NCBI GenBank assembly: GCA_036244855.1
Contig: BQKZ01000708.1
Span: forward strand, 110,978 to 128,682
Source of the DNA: Temnopleurus reevesii
Taxonomy: Eukaryota; Echinodermata; Echinoidea; Temnopleuroida; Temnopleuridae
Reading direction: 5' to 3'
DNA length: 17,705 bases
The translations under genes were made by a program, and so were the position numbers. The notes under the pieces are model-generated. The model saw nothing but the letters and a program-made list of their open reading frames with translations. It did not search any database and had not been told where the DNA came from. Shown here piece after piece: positions 8,945 to 17,569 of the stretch; positions within the stretch are counted from its first letter, which is position 1, and each line of letters opens with the position of its first letter.

Positions 8945-9585
8945 GTATTCTAATCGGCCGTAAAGAGTCAACTTGATTGAAAGTGTGTACATGTATTACA
9001 ATTGGTATAGATTGGGCTTGTAATCTTATTTTTCAATCAAATGCACTCTTAAGATGACTTTTAGAAGAAAACATTGAGATACACCTTGAAAGTGACATAA
9101 TTTGCTAGTTTTTATTAATTGCGTTGTAAAGAATGTTGTATATAATTATGCTATTTGGAAACGTAAAGCATTATTTTGTGCAATAATACCTCTTAAGAAA
9201 TAACTTTATTAATTCAGGCGCTGATTATTAACACGGACGGGGGCAACGAAGAAAAAAACTACCTTGCACACATGAATAGACAAAAAAAAATAAATATTAT
9301 TATTTTGCACCAATTTGTCCGATTTTGTTTGGGGAAAGATCGCCTTACCACTCTTAATCTGCACCGATGTTTCTGTATTCTGTACATGTATACATTCTGA
9401 ATTTTTTCCATAAATACCACCTTCAATGTCTGTGATTACCAACCGGGTCCAAAATTTCGAAAAATGTGTAATATTTTATTGTTAAGAAAAGCAATTTAAA
9501 CTGTCTTAGTGTTCCTAGTGTTGGGCTCGCCGAGGTCACTTTCAACCTTATGCGAGCATTGTAGACACCTCACAAATTTTAACCA
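8945..9585. other. Anonymous intergenic DNA
   Basis: No gene, RNA or repeat recognised. Confidence 0.45.
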
Positions 9586-9843
9586 ATGGCGTGTCGTATT
9601 TGTGATTTTTTACGACATTTCTATATTTTTGCTAACATAGAAGATAGCACAGTTGCCAGAATTTTGGCAATGCTTGAATCAGCTATAACCAATAGACATG
9701 ATAACAACAATTTTTTGAACAAATATTTACTTGCCCAGCGTCTGGTAAGCATTTGCCACAAAATATTTTACATCGATGACCTTTTATGCCTACCTATTTT
9801 GATATGTCATTTACACAAAAGTTTTGTAAATTATTTTGTATAA
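9586..9843 (+). CDS. Small open frame upstream of a poly(A) signal cluster (hypothetical)
   Basis: An 85-codon frame begins ATGG at 9586 and ends at TAA (9841-9843). The start has G at +4 but C at -3, so the context is only moderate. The product opens MACRICDFLRHF and contains NIEDSTVARILAMLESAITN, with a hydrophobic C-terminal part. It is not low-complexity, and its stop lies 33 bases before a run of three AATAAA motifs. I recognise no family. It could be a short gene, the last exon of a longer one, or chance. Confidence 0.2.
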   Translation: MACRICDFLRHFYIFANIEDSTVARILAMLESAITNRHDNNNFLNKYLLAQRLVSICHKIFYIDDLLCLPILICHLHKSFVNYFV

Positions 9844-9875
9844 ATATACTCTACCTAAAACGCAAATATCAGTGC

Positions 9876-9945
9876 AAATAAAGCAAATAAAGCAATAAAG
9901 CAATGTATACTCAAATTAATGATGAGTTGTTTTATTTCTGTTCAC
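9876..9945 (+). terminator. Candidate poly(A) site: three AATAAA signals plus T/G-rich downstream element
   Basis: AATAAA occurs at 9877-9882, 9886-9891 and 9894-9899 in a short AAATAAAGC tandem. A TG/T-rich stretch (about 9925-9942, TGAGTTGTTTTATTTCTG) follows at the usual distance. Together they resemble a metazoan cleavage and polyadenylation site on the + strand. The tandem could also be simple-sequence slippage. Confidence 0.35.
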
Positions 9946-10199
9946 GGGTTAGTGAAGTTAATTGAGTGAAGGAGAGGAGATAATGATAATGAGAAATAAA
10001 TCAAAACATTAAAAGTGTCGTTAGTCAGAATTGGTGGAAGGTATAGAAAAAGAGTGTGCATCTGATTTTGCACATCAAATGACCAGTGCGCAACTAATGT
10101 GCTCATCATTTGCATATTCGTTTCTTATCAGTATTAATAATTTTCCAAACGTGATGACACTTTTCCAAGCAGAAGTGCCATAATTATCCTACCACATTT

Positions 10200-10390
10200 A
10201 ATACCCTATTTGGGTAGCGCATTCCGATACCATTGGCAGACCCAGATAGCGCGTAACAATAGGATTATTATGACGCCACAATCAGGCACTTTTTACTTGC
10301 GCATACCGTGACATGCGCACCGCAATGTAGTTAATGCGCGTGCGCGTCACTGTACTCACATGAAAAATGTAAACAAACAACACGTGGATT
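10200..10390 (+). promoter_or_regulatory. Candidate promoter of the BTB-Kelch gene: GCGC-rich cluster, NRF1-like site and E-box
   Basis: In otherwise AT-rich DNA, GCGC-containing motifs cluster at about 10215, 10249, 10299, 10315 and 10335. The last, TGCGCGTGCGCG (10335-10346), is close to the palindromic NRF1 site. A perfect CACGTG E-box lies at 10381-10386. No good TATA box is seen. The cluster ends about 120 bases before the first ATG of the gene, as expected for a TATA-less promoter. The function is inferred from position and motifs. Confidence 0.4.
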
Positions 10391-10474
10391 TTAGACTGTC
10401 GTCAAATAAACAAAACAAAAAACTTGAAACAAAATTTTGATTGCTCATTTTCAAGGAGTAAAATACCAAGAATC

Positions 10475-10498
10475 ATGAAGAAAATTAAACCAATCTAA
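10475..10498 (+). other. Short upstream ORF in the 5' leader
   Basis: ATG at 10475 opens seven codons (MKKIKPI) and stops at TAA 10496-10498, in the same frame as the main ATG at 10508. The stop fixes 10508 as the first usable start of exon 1. If the leader is transcribed, main translation would need leaky scanning or re-initiation over a 9-base gap. Confidence 0.45.
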
Positions 10499-10507
10499 CT
10501 TGGGGCG

Positions 10508-10783
10508 ATGGGTGAGCAAGGAACTGGGGTAACAAAGGATGATGGAAACAGTGGAGATGAATTTTGGAGTGCAGAGGAATTTTACATTTCGTCCATCACT
10601 CGTTCATCAAGTGATGAGGAAATTTGGAATGATTGCATAACACCAACATGCAATGATCAAGGAGAAAATGATGCTGTTGAAAACTCAGATACCGATTTCT
10701 TTGAGTGTAACCACTTCGATCCGGAGCGACCTACTGACTTTGGGAGCTACAAGGAAATGGAAGAAACGCACTGTTATTTGCAG
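10508..10783 (+). CDS. Exon 1 of the BTB-Kelch gene
   Basis: Ninety-two codons from ATG 10508 to CAG 10781-10783, followed by the donor GTAAAC. The peptide is acidic and Ser-rich, with DEFWSAEEFYISSITRSSSD near the start, and has no recognised domain. An in-frame TAA 12 bases upstream supports the start. Reading through the donor meets a stop at 10817, and the downstream acceptor at 11806/11807 restores phase 0, which favours splicing over a short stand-alone protein. Confidence 0.75.
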
Positions 10784-13662
10784 GTAAACTATGATCATGT
10801 TTATACAAACTCCTTCTAAACTACTAATGATTTTCGACAGTAAAATCTGTAATCTAAACTCCTAATTGTTAAGATTTGGGACGGGGATGTCGAGACGTTT
10901 TACCAAAATTCAAGTACCGGTACGGTACCGGTACCAAGGTTTCCCTTTTTTAATATTGCCAAACTAATGTATCAAACAAAGGTAACGTTAGTGCTAATTG
11001 CTACGTCATATGTTGGATAAGTCAATATTTATTTTGATGGAATTCATGAAATATTAAATTACATATTGTTGGGGGAGGGTGCTTTTTCATTTCAACATGA
11101 TGATATTCAAGTTGAAATAAATCTCTTTTTACAAAAATACGACAAAAAGTCCTGACATTTAATTTACTGTGATGCATAGTTTGTATTAAACATGAATTAA
11201 AAAAAAGTTATATCAAAATTTGGTAAAGTTCTCAAATGAAAGCTTCAGTGTCTACAGTCTCAGACTTAGACTGATGTTGGGTTCCAAATGAATCAAAAGA
11301 AAACCCAAAAAAGGAGTGAGGAGAGATGGGAAGCATAATTATGATACCGTCTCAATCTTTTATGAATATGCGATGGTCTACCTTGCACTACAGATGATTG
11401 CAAACATGATCTAGAACCAGTTACAGTCAACAGAGCAAATGGATGTGATGGGTGTAAAACACAGGCTAATTATCCGGACAGGGGATTATATATATATACA
11501 CAAAAAAACAATATTGTTGATAACATTTCAAAAGAGGAATATTTCATTTTACAATTACTTAGTGCATTGAGGCTGATATCGATGTAATTCAATCATTTTG
11601 ACAAAATTGGAAATGTGCCCGATATCTCCCCACAGCCTTGTAAAAGCAATTTACAGCCCCAAAAATCACATGTTTGTAAAATGTTCGATAGTCTTATTTT
11701 ATTTCATGTAACATAATTTGTAATGATCAACCTTGCGATAAAAAAAAGAGCATGCAATAATAAAATATCTCACATATATGTTATATCCGATTCTCTTTCT
11801 TAACAGCGTAAGATAACAGATGAGGAACCTGACAATGAAGGATTTGCTGTCGACATCTCGACAATCAAACGAGATGCCGAAACTGCTCCAGTTTTGGAAA
11901 TTACCAGTTTTACCAAGACAGACGTATCAGATGAACAAATTCGTTACTCGGAGAGCACAAGAAATACGACATGGGGCAGGAAGAGAGGAGTGAAAATCAA
12001 ACGTGTGGGACTGGTTGTGGGCGATCGAGAAGTAACGCCATTGGTGGAGGAATCAAGTCAAGAATGTTTCGAGCATGAAGCCAACGGATCTGCATGGGAT
12101 GACCAAGAAGTGAATTCAAAACAAGCAACAATAAATGTGGAGAGCAGAGAGTCGAGTGATAATGGAAGGACGAATTGTTCATTTGAGTCCCATGATGATC
12201 TGAGTGATGCCAACAACCTCTATGTGAACACAGAAGTAGTATCTTTGGGTAAGAGTGACCTATCAAGTACATATCACTTCGAAGAACAATTAAATGAGGA
12301 AACCAACGAGTCTACTACATCGACAATATCTTGTCACGGAAATAACTCTGAACCGTGCCATGAAGAGAGCGAACCGGGGGAAGTGATGATACTGATCATG
12401 TCTTCCATTCCAGAGGTGACTCAAGTGATTCAAGACACAGATGCAAAATTAAAAGAGACTCCTAACAGTCGAGGGAATGACAAACATGGTGAAGCTCATG
12501 ATGTTGTCAGCGAAGAAAGGGTCAAACCATCCGATTACAAATGTTGCTTTTGTAGACATTGTCGCAAGTGTGTGAACAATCATTTGTGCGTGCAGTGTGG
12601 TCGAAAATGTTGTCTTGACGAAAACGATGTGCGAAGGAACTTTCCTACAAATTCTTACTTACGAGAAGACGAACAAGTGCACTACATGATAGAAGTGGCG
12701 AATCAGAGTTCCGAAATAAAGCCAGAAACAGATCAAAGGGTTGCATCGGATGAAAAGAACGCTAAACGAGGTCACAAAGATCACCTTGTTGAAAAGGGCA
12801 GCAAAAACAGCCTTCCTCAAGGGCTCGTGCAGGACGATGCAACAACCGACAATTCGACTGCACCGGATGAAGACAAGCTTAGACGGGATCACACAGAACA
12901 TCATAGTTATAGTACATCACATCTGAATGAAGTCCACTTTGTCCAAAAGGGTAGCAAGAGCAGTCTTACTCTAGGGCTTGTGCAGGACGATACAACATTC
13001 GACAACCCGACTGCGCCAGACGAAGACAACAACCATAGACGAGATCACACAGAACATAATAATTGCAATACAACAAATGTGAATGAGGTCTACCTTGTCC
13101 CAAAGAGTAGCAAGAACTGTGTTCCTCAAGGGGTCAATCTAGACGATACAACAACCGACAACCCGACGGAAGGCATCACAGAAAATCGCAAAATAATGTC
13201 TCAATACCACGACAAACAGGGACAATTGGACAATTTCGAAACATCATGAGAATCATTAACAGGGAGATATAGGACTGATAAATCGAAAACATCTATTATT
13301 TCTTTTATTATGGTGCATTCAGATTTTAAAGAAACGGAAGATACTGTCGCAAAAGATGTAACCATGACGGAGTCCACATCAACATCAGTACGAGAAATTG
13401 AAAAGGAAAGTGGTTTTGAAATGGACTTAATCGGTGAGCAGCATGATCATGAAAACGTTCTTTGTTCTAACTGCTCAAAGTATCTAGAGGGATTTCATTG
13501 TCAACAAAGCGATGTTGATGAAAGTCCACACGCAATAGATGTACCGAACTACAACTTAAAAAAAGAAAACGAACATCAAAAGCCAGGATTCGCTGATAGT
13601 CAAGATCGTAGCTACAGCGAACATCTCGTTGGTGAAGGACATATTCAGGGAACGGAAATCCT

Positions 13663-13701
<39 letters not shown>

Positions 13702-16700
13702 CCTCAGTGAATCTCCGAACAACATAGATGAGAAATCATCAAATAAATCGGTTTATGAAATAAACAATGACAATGTAATGAAAGGAGACACCAAGCAATC
13801 CCCACATGGCTCCTCTAGATCCTACCAGACAGAGATTCTAATAAGCACTTGGGGAGATGATAATGAAAATAATGGTAATGGCGCTCGACAATCTAACCAG
13901 ACAAACCAGCAATTCCACATGAAACAGAATGACACCCATGGAACTGTAAATCACCATCAACAAAAATATGGAAATGATCCAGCTATTCGAAAAGATTATT
14001 CTTCGCCGTCAGGAGTATCCGATGCACCGGAATATGTCAACAGAACGGAAAACGACACCACTGCTATGACGAATGCTTCTATTTCCATCCAAGGTAATGT
14101 CGAAATGCCCGTTTCCGGGTCACATAATGAGCATTTCTTCGACATGTGGACAAAAGGGAAGTTTTGTGATGTCAACATCGTCGTAGACGGCCATGCATTC
14201 TTGGCACATCGTGTTGTACTAGCGGCGAGCAGTGAATATTTCGAACAGTTCTTCCTCGACTCTCCTGCTAGAACCAACGACAGAGACTTGCTAACGATTT
14301 TCATAACAGATATGTCTACGGATATCTTTCGTCTAATTCTCCGGTATATGTATACATCTCAAATTGACATTCAGTTTAGTCAGGTTTCGCAGCTTTTAAA
14401 TGGATCTTTATTTCTATCGATGAAATCGCTAACAAATGCCCTTCAGAATTTCCTACTGAATACCTGGAAAGCGGAGTGTATTGGCGCGTACTGCCTGGCA
14501 CAAACATCAGGTCTCCATGATCTTCACGAGGTGATCTTGAATTATATCCGGAAGCATTTCGTCGAGGTATCCACCTCAGAACATTTCGCGCTTTGTCCTG
14601 CAGAACACGCATCGTCCATTTTGTCTGACGACAATCTCTGGATTAATGAGGAGACTGACGTCCTCTATGCCGTCCTGTCATGGCTTGAGCACCACAAGAG
14701 GGACATAAGCTCCAACCTGAGGCTTCTGCGGCACGTACGTTTCGAATGCATTCCCTTGATAACGATCGACAGGATCCAGGACAGCCATCTGAACTCCATG
14801 ACCAACGAATCAGTCAAGCGGTATATCTGGGACGCGAGGAAGCGGGCGTCGCATCTCGGCGTAGATCAGCTTCGCTTCGACCCTCCTATAGTTAGACATC
14901 GCATGGTAGAAGAGGTCGGATACCGGTTATTTGGCAAAGAAGCCTCCCCGAACATCCACTCTGCGAATATTGAGAATCTATTTAAAGCACTTGACACGCA
15001 AAATCAAATCATTCCGACGAAAGATGAACAGGATTCATCAAATATTCGAGATGGGTGTCCAAATACGAACGCTTCATTTTCATCGAAATCATGCAACAAG
15101 CAAAAGCAAATAATTCCGACGAAAGAAAAACATCAATTAAACATTCAAAATGGGCGCCCAGTAAGAAAGTCATCGTCTTCGTCGAAATCGGTGGATTTGC
15201 TGATTGCCAAACCATCCACAAAAAGTGGTCGCATCTTCGAAGATTCTAACATTGAAAAACCTGTGCATATATCTAAAAGGAATCGATCTTCATGTCATAC
15301 TCAAGTCGGGTGGTCTGCTTTTTCTGATTCTCTCGAAAAATATTCGTCTTCAAACCTGAGTCATTCTTTAATATCCCGGCAATCGCCTATGGAATTTAAA
15401 CGTTCGATTGAAACATCCGAGTCGGGGGAATCCACTCTCCCTTCAAAAGGAGAACAGACTTCATTCCATTCTCAAGGCGATCGGTCAACTTCTTCCCTCG
15501 AAGACACAACCTCGTCCAAACGGAGCCACTCCCTGAATCCCAAAACACCAGTATCTACCAATCGCTTCTTTAAAGCACATAGGAAATTCACTACCTCGCC
15601 GAAAGAAGATATGTCCCGGAGCGGTTGGCCAAGCTCTCCCGTTGAAAAATCACTTTCGTCTAAACAGGGCCCCTCTCAGGATTCCAAAACACTAAGACCG
15701 ACCAATCGCTTCTTTGAAGCATATAGGAAATTCATTCCTCCTCCGAAAGAAAATATTAAGTACCAGAGCGATAAGTCAAGCCCTCCCGTAGAAGAATCAA
15801 CATCATCTAAACGATCCCACTCTCGGTATCCTAAAACTCCAATAAAGACCAATCGCTTCTTTGAAGCATATAGGAAAGTCAATCCTCCCTCGAAAGAAGA
15901 TATTATGTACCAGAGTGGTTGTTCACGCTCTCCCGTTCAACAATCGTCTTCGTCTAAACGGAGCTACTTTCTGGATTCCAAAACTCCAACAAAGACCAAT
16001 CGCTTCTTTAAGGCATATAGGAAATCTATTCCTCCGCCCGAAGAAGATATGTCCAAGAATGGTCAGTCAAGCTCTTCCGTTGAAGAATCACCCTCGTCTA
16101 AACGGAGCCACTCTCTGAATTCCAAAACCCCAAGACCAACCAATCGCTTCTTTGAAGCATAAAGGAAAGTCATTCCTCTGTCGAAAGAAGATATTATGTC
16201 CCAGAGTGGTTGTTCAAGCACTCCCGTTGAAGAATCACCCTCGTCTAAACGAAGCCACTCACCAGCTTCCAAAACACCAACAGCTATTAATCGCATGTTT
16301 GAAGTACACGACAAATGCATCCCTTCATCGAAAGAAGATGTTTCATACCACAGTGGATGGACAACCTCGCCGCTCGAGAAATCCCCATGCTCATCCAAAT
16401 CCTCCGATAACAATATGACCAATCAAAGACAGTTTCCATCTTACCATGAGATTGACACAACGCCCATCCGGATTAGCGTCTCGAAGAACAAGGGAACCTC
16501 CGCCGGAGTACTGGATGATACTCATGTGGAGACTAAAGAATCTACAGAGGATGACGAAAGTGTGCAGCTGGTGCGCATTGGTGGCATTTCAAGGACCTGG
16601 GAGGATGATTGTGTGCACAGTGACATCGAAAAGCTGGAGGATAGACGCGGGAAGAAATGGGATGAATGGACACCCTTCGCAGAACTCCCCGTGGCCGTCC

Positions 16701-17516
16701 ATCACCACACAGTTTGTCATATCCACAACTCCATTTATGCCTCAGGTAGGATTTCATACCTAATGCCGTAACAGATCCCTAGCGGGGTTCTTTTTTTTTA
16801 ATATGATTCGGCATACCAAGATGGGATTTCTACATAGAACCAAAGAAACCACCAATGTAACCAATATGATATGTTAATGTGTATATATACCAAACTAAAA
16901 TTCCAAATAATATTAAAATATTTGTGTTATCCTTTAAACCTTCCAGAGAAATACAACACATTCTGTTGTATTTTGTTCAATAACTTTTGATGCAGATATC
17001 TGAAGAATAAACCAGATGCATTCGAAGAAAGAATAAAATACCCCAAATCTGACTATATGCCGTTTGCACAGAGAATTGTTTCAATTAAGATATTCACTAA
17101 AATGTTCACAAAATCCTTAACTTGGCATTGGCATTAGACATTATAAACTTAACTCCTTAAATTTCAGGCTAATGTGCAACTTCTAACATGTTAACATCTT
17201 TTATAAATGAACATTCAATTGGGTAGCATTGGGTTTGATGGGAATGTTTCTAGTGATGCCAATTTAGGAAAGGAACAGTGATTGAATCTTTTACAAAATA
17301 ATTCCTGTCTTGAATGGGTTAAACAGGTGGTCACGTCCAATTACCCTGCGATGCAAGCAGCAACCACTTCCGACCCAGTCGTCTCTTTCACGTGTTTGAC
17401 CTATTGAAAGGCAAGTGGTACCGTCTTCGGGACCTGGAGCAGGCAAGGGTCTTCCATCAGATGGTGGCGCTGTTTGGACAGCTCTACGTCATTGGCGGAC
17501 AGGGCAGTGACGGACG
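10508..17516 (+). CDS. Large BTB-BACK-Kelch protein, putative Cullin-3 ligase adaptor (three exons, 3' incomplete, two in-frame stops)
   Basis: The gene model joins 10508-10783, 11807-16745 and 17327-17516. Composite order, counting codons through the stops: acidic disordered N-terminus; Cys cluster (~338-361); three ~51-residue repeats (~420-550); TGA at codon 573; second small Cys/His group; Asp11 run; BTB (~864-973); BACK (~977-1104); Ser-rich linker with six 48/49-residue repeats (~1320-1620) containing TAA at codon 1544; then the start of the Kelch propeller (~1700 on). BTB-BACK-Kelch proteins normally dimerise through BTB, bind CUL3, and capture substrates with the Kelch propeller for ubiquitination. 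Typical KLHL proteins have 550-750 residues, so this one is about three times larger. Introns are phase 0, 1 and 2 with GT-AG ends. The final exons lie outside the window. I cannot assign an orthologue. Two stops leave open whether this copy makes full-length protein. Confidence 0.75.
10784..11806 (+). other. Intron 1 (phase 0)
   Basis: The donor is CAG|GTAAAC and the acceptor TTCTCTTTCTTAACAG|CG, with a good polypyrimidine tract. The intron is AT-rich and 1,023 bases long. It contains a 21-base near-perfect palindrome of GTACCGGTAC units at 10914-10934 and a short TA repeat near 11489. No coding frame is seen. Confidence 0.8.
11807..16745 (+). CDS. Exon 2 of the BTB-Kelch gene, single frame broken by TGA and TAA
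   Basis: One reading frame (codons starting at 11807 + 3n) covers 4,939 bases and has only two stops, TGA 13247-13249 and TAA 16160-16162. Open stretches are 480, 970 and 194 codons. All recognisable parts, including N-terminal repeats, BTB, BACK, linker repeats and the Kelch start, are in this one frame. No frameshift occurs, so the breaks are point changes at most. The exon ends at G16745 before GTAGGA, splitting a Gly codon in phase 1. A separate start for the second stretch at ATG 13310 is possible, but the frame is already open from 13250. Confidence 0.8.
12542..12613 (+). other. Cysteine cluster, possible zinc-binding module
   Basis: Over 24 residues (~338-361) there are ten cysteines and two histidines, in the order CCFCRHCRKC, then VNNHLCVQCGRKCC. 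Repeated CxxC pairs suggest metal binding. It does not match RING, PHD, B-box or C2H2 spacing that I know. The surroundings are acidic and disordered-looking, so this is an isolated mini-domain. The zinc role is inferred. Confidence 0.45.
12785..13192 (+). repeat. Three in-frame ~51-residue tandem repeats in the N-terminal region
   Basis: Units start at 12785, 12938 and 13094, giving periods of 153 and 156 bases. Each begins with a (L/F)V-x-K-x-SK block, followed by a QG(L/V) segment, DD(A/T)TTDN-like and PDED, then RRDHTEH in the first two units. The third unit loses the PDED/RRDHTEH part. The protein sequence is hydrophilic and probably disordered. The unit size resembles, but the sequence does not match, the linker repeats after BACK. 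Confidence 0.85.
13247..13249 (+). other. In-frame stop TGA inside exon 2
   Basis: The context is TCA TGA GAA. The frame is open on both sides, and a C-to-T change of CGA (Arg) would produce it. No UGA-CUA readthrough motif follows. The next ATG in frame is at 13310. If it is a true stop, the upstream product lacks BTB and Kelch. Confidence 0.9.
13463..13501 (+). other. Second small Cys/His motif
   Basis: CSNCSKYLEGFHC provides a CxxC and a terminal HC within 13 residues. It weakly resembles the middle of the upstream cysteine cluster (CRKCVNNHLC) and may be a decayed copy of it. Metal binding is speculative. Confidence 0.35.
13664..13696 (+). repeat. (GAT)11 run coding for Asp11
   Basis: Eleven consecutive GAT codons give an acidic tract in the disordered region. 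Pure codon use marks it as a slippage-prone microsatellite, probably length-variable between alleles. Confidence 0.95.
14120..14447 (+). other. BTB/POZ domain
   Basis: The segment shows the family signature in order: a helix with HFFDMWTKGKFCDVNIVVDG, AFLAHRVVLAASSEYFEQFF, a strand region with LTIFITDMSTDIFRLILRYM, YTSQIDI, and the final helices LNGSLFLSMKSLTNALQNFL. This covers the standard ~115-residue domain without gaps. BTB mediates dimerisation and, with the 3-box, CUL3 binding. It lies unusually far into the protein because of the long N-terminal extension. Confidence 0.95.
14460..14842 (+). other. BACK domain including the 3-box
   Basis: Following BTB directly are CIGAYCLAQTSGLHDLHEVI and NYIRKHFVEV, matching the 3-box helices. 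Then come LSDDNLWINEETDVLYAVLS and WLEHHKRD with the LLRHVRFECIPL segment, ending near KRYIWDARKRA. These are the usual BACK landmarks of KLHL proteins, all intact. G+C content looks higher here than in the disordered parts, consistent with constraint. Confidence 0.93.
15487..16390 (+). repeat. Six tandem 48/49-residue repeats between BACK and Kelch
   Basis: The landmark TNRFF (or INRMF) recurs at 15557, 15701, 15848, 15995, 16139 and 16286, spacing 144, 147, 147, 144 and 147 bases, always in frame. A consensus unit runs TNRFFEAYRK, then IPPPKEDM, a SG(W/C) site, SSPVEESPSSKRSHSL and SKTP. Units are rich in Ser, Pro and Lys/Arg, with repeated S/T-P and RSHS-like sites that could be phosphorylated. 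The last unit is diverged (INRMFEVHDK). Such repeats are not a standard part of KLHL proteins and I do not recognise the family. Confidence 0.92.
16160..16162 (+). other. In-frame stop TAA replacing a repeat tyrosine codon
   Basis: The fifth repeat unit reads GCA TAA AGG AAA where the second, third and fourth read GCA TAT AGG AAA (Ala-Tyr-Arg-Lys). A single T-to-A change explains it. The frame continues through another repeat unit and into the Kelch region. A stop here would remove the whole Kelch propeller. Confidence 0.92.
16625..16745 (+). other. Start of the Kelch propeller, first blade (5' half)
   Basis: After the linker, GKKWDEWTPFAELPVAVHHH and TVCHIHNSIYASG match the W...LP...R/H-H...IY.xGG pattern of a Kelch blade. 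The double glycine is completed across the phase 1 intron, in exon 3. Confidence 0.8.
16746..17326 (+). other. Intron 2 (phase 1)
   Basis: The donor is CAG|GTAGGA and the acceptor GGGTTAAACAG|GT. The 581 bases are AT-rich. A perfect 10-base stem (16949-16958 with 16964-16973, AAATACAACA) forms a small hairpin. In-frame reading through the donor would stop at 16769-16771. Confidence 0.8.
17327..17516 (+). CDS. Exon 3 of the BTB-Kelch gene, Kelch blades
   Basis: The exon completes the split Gly and continues GHVQLPCDASSNHFRPSRLF, HVFDLLKGKWYRLRDLEQAR, then VFHQMVALFGQLYVIGGQGS. It shows the Kelch marks: a GG doublet at the join, a Trp followed by a tyrosine (KWYRL), and LYVIGG ending the next blade. 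The donor CG|GTAAGA gives phase 2, so the coding continues outside the window. The exon is too short for the ORF finder's usual cut-off but is well supported by motif and phase. Confidence 0.88.
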
Positions 17517-17569
17517 GTAAGAAACTAGAACACGATATAGATTATTTCCGCAAAATAAAGTGGGTCATG
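17517..17569 (+). other. Start of intron 3 (phase 2)
   Basis: The strong donor GTAAGA follows exon 3. The intron runs off the window and quickly enters a dispersed repeat. Confidence 0.75.

Noticed and set aside
13250..13322. Short intron removing the TGA, using the acceptor-like TTATTATGGTGCATTCAG
   Set aside because: That acceptor needs a phase 1 donor. The GT sites I examined between about 13079 and 13199 are weak and in phase 0 or 2, and the region before the stop is repeat-coding sequence.
15676..16422. Reverse-strand frames across the linker repeats
   Set aside because: They are shadows created by the tandem repeat. The + strand frame is contiguous with BTB and Kelch.
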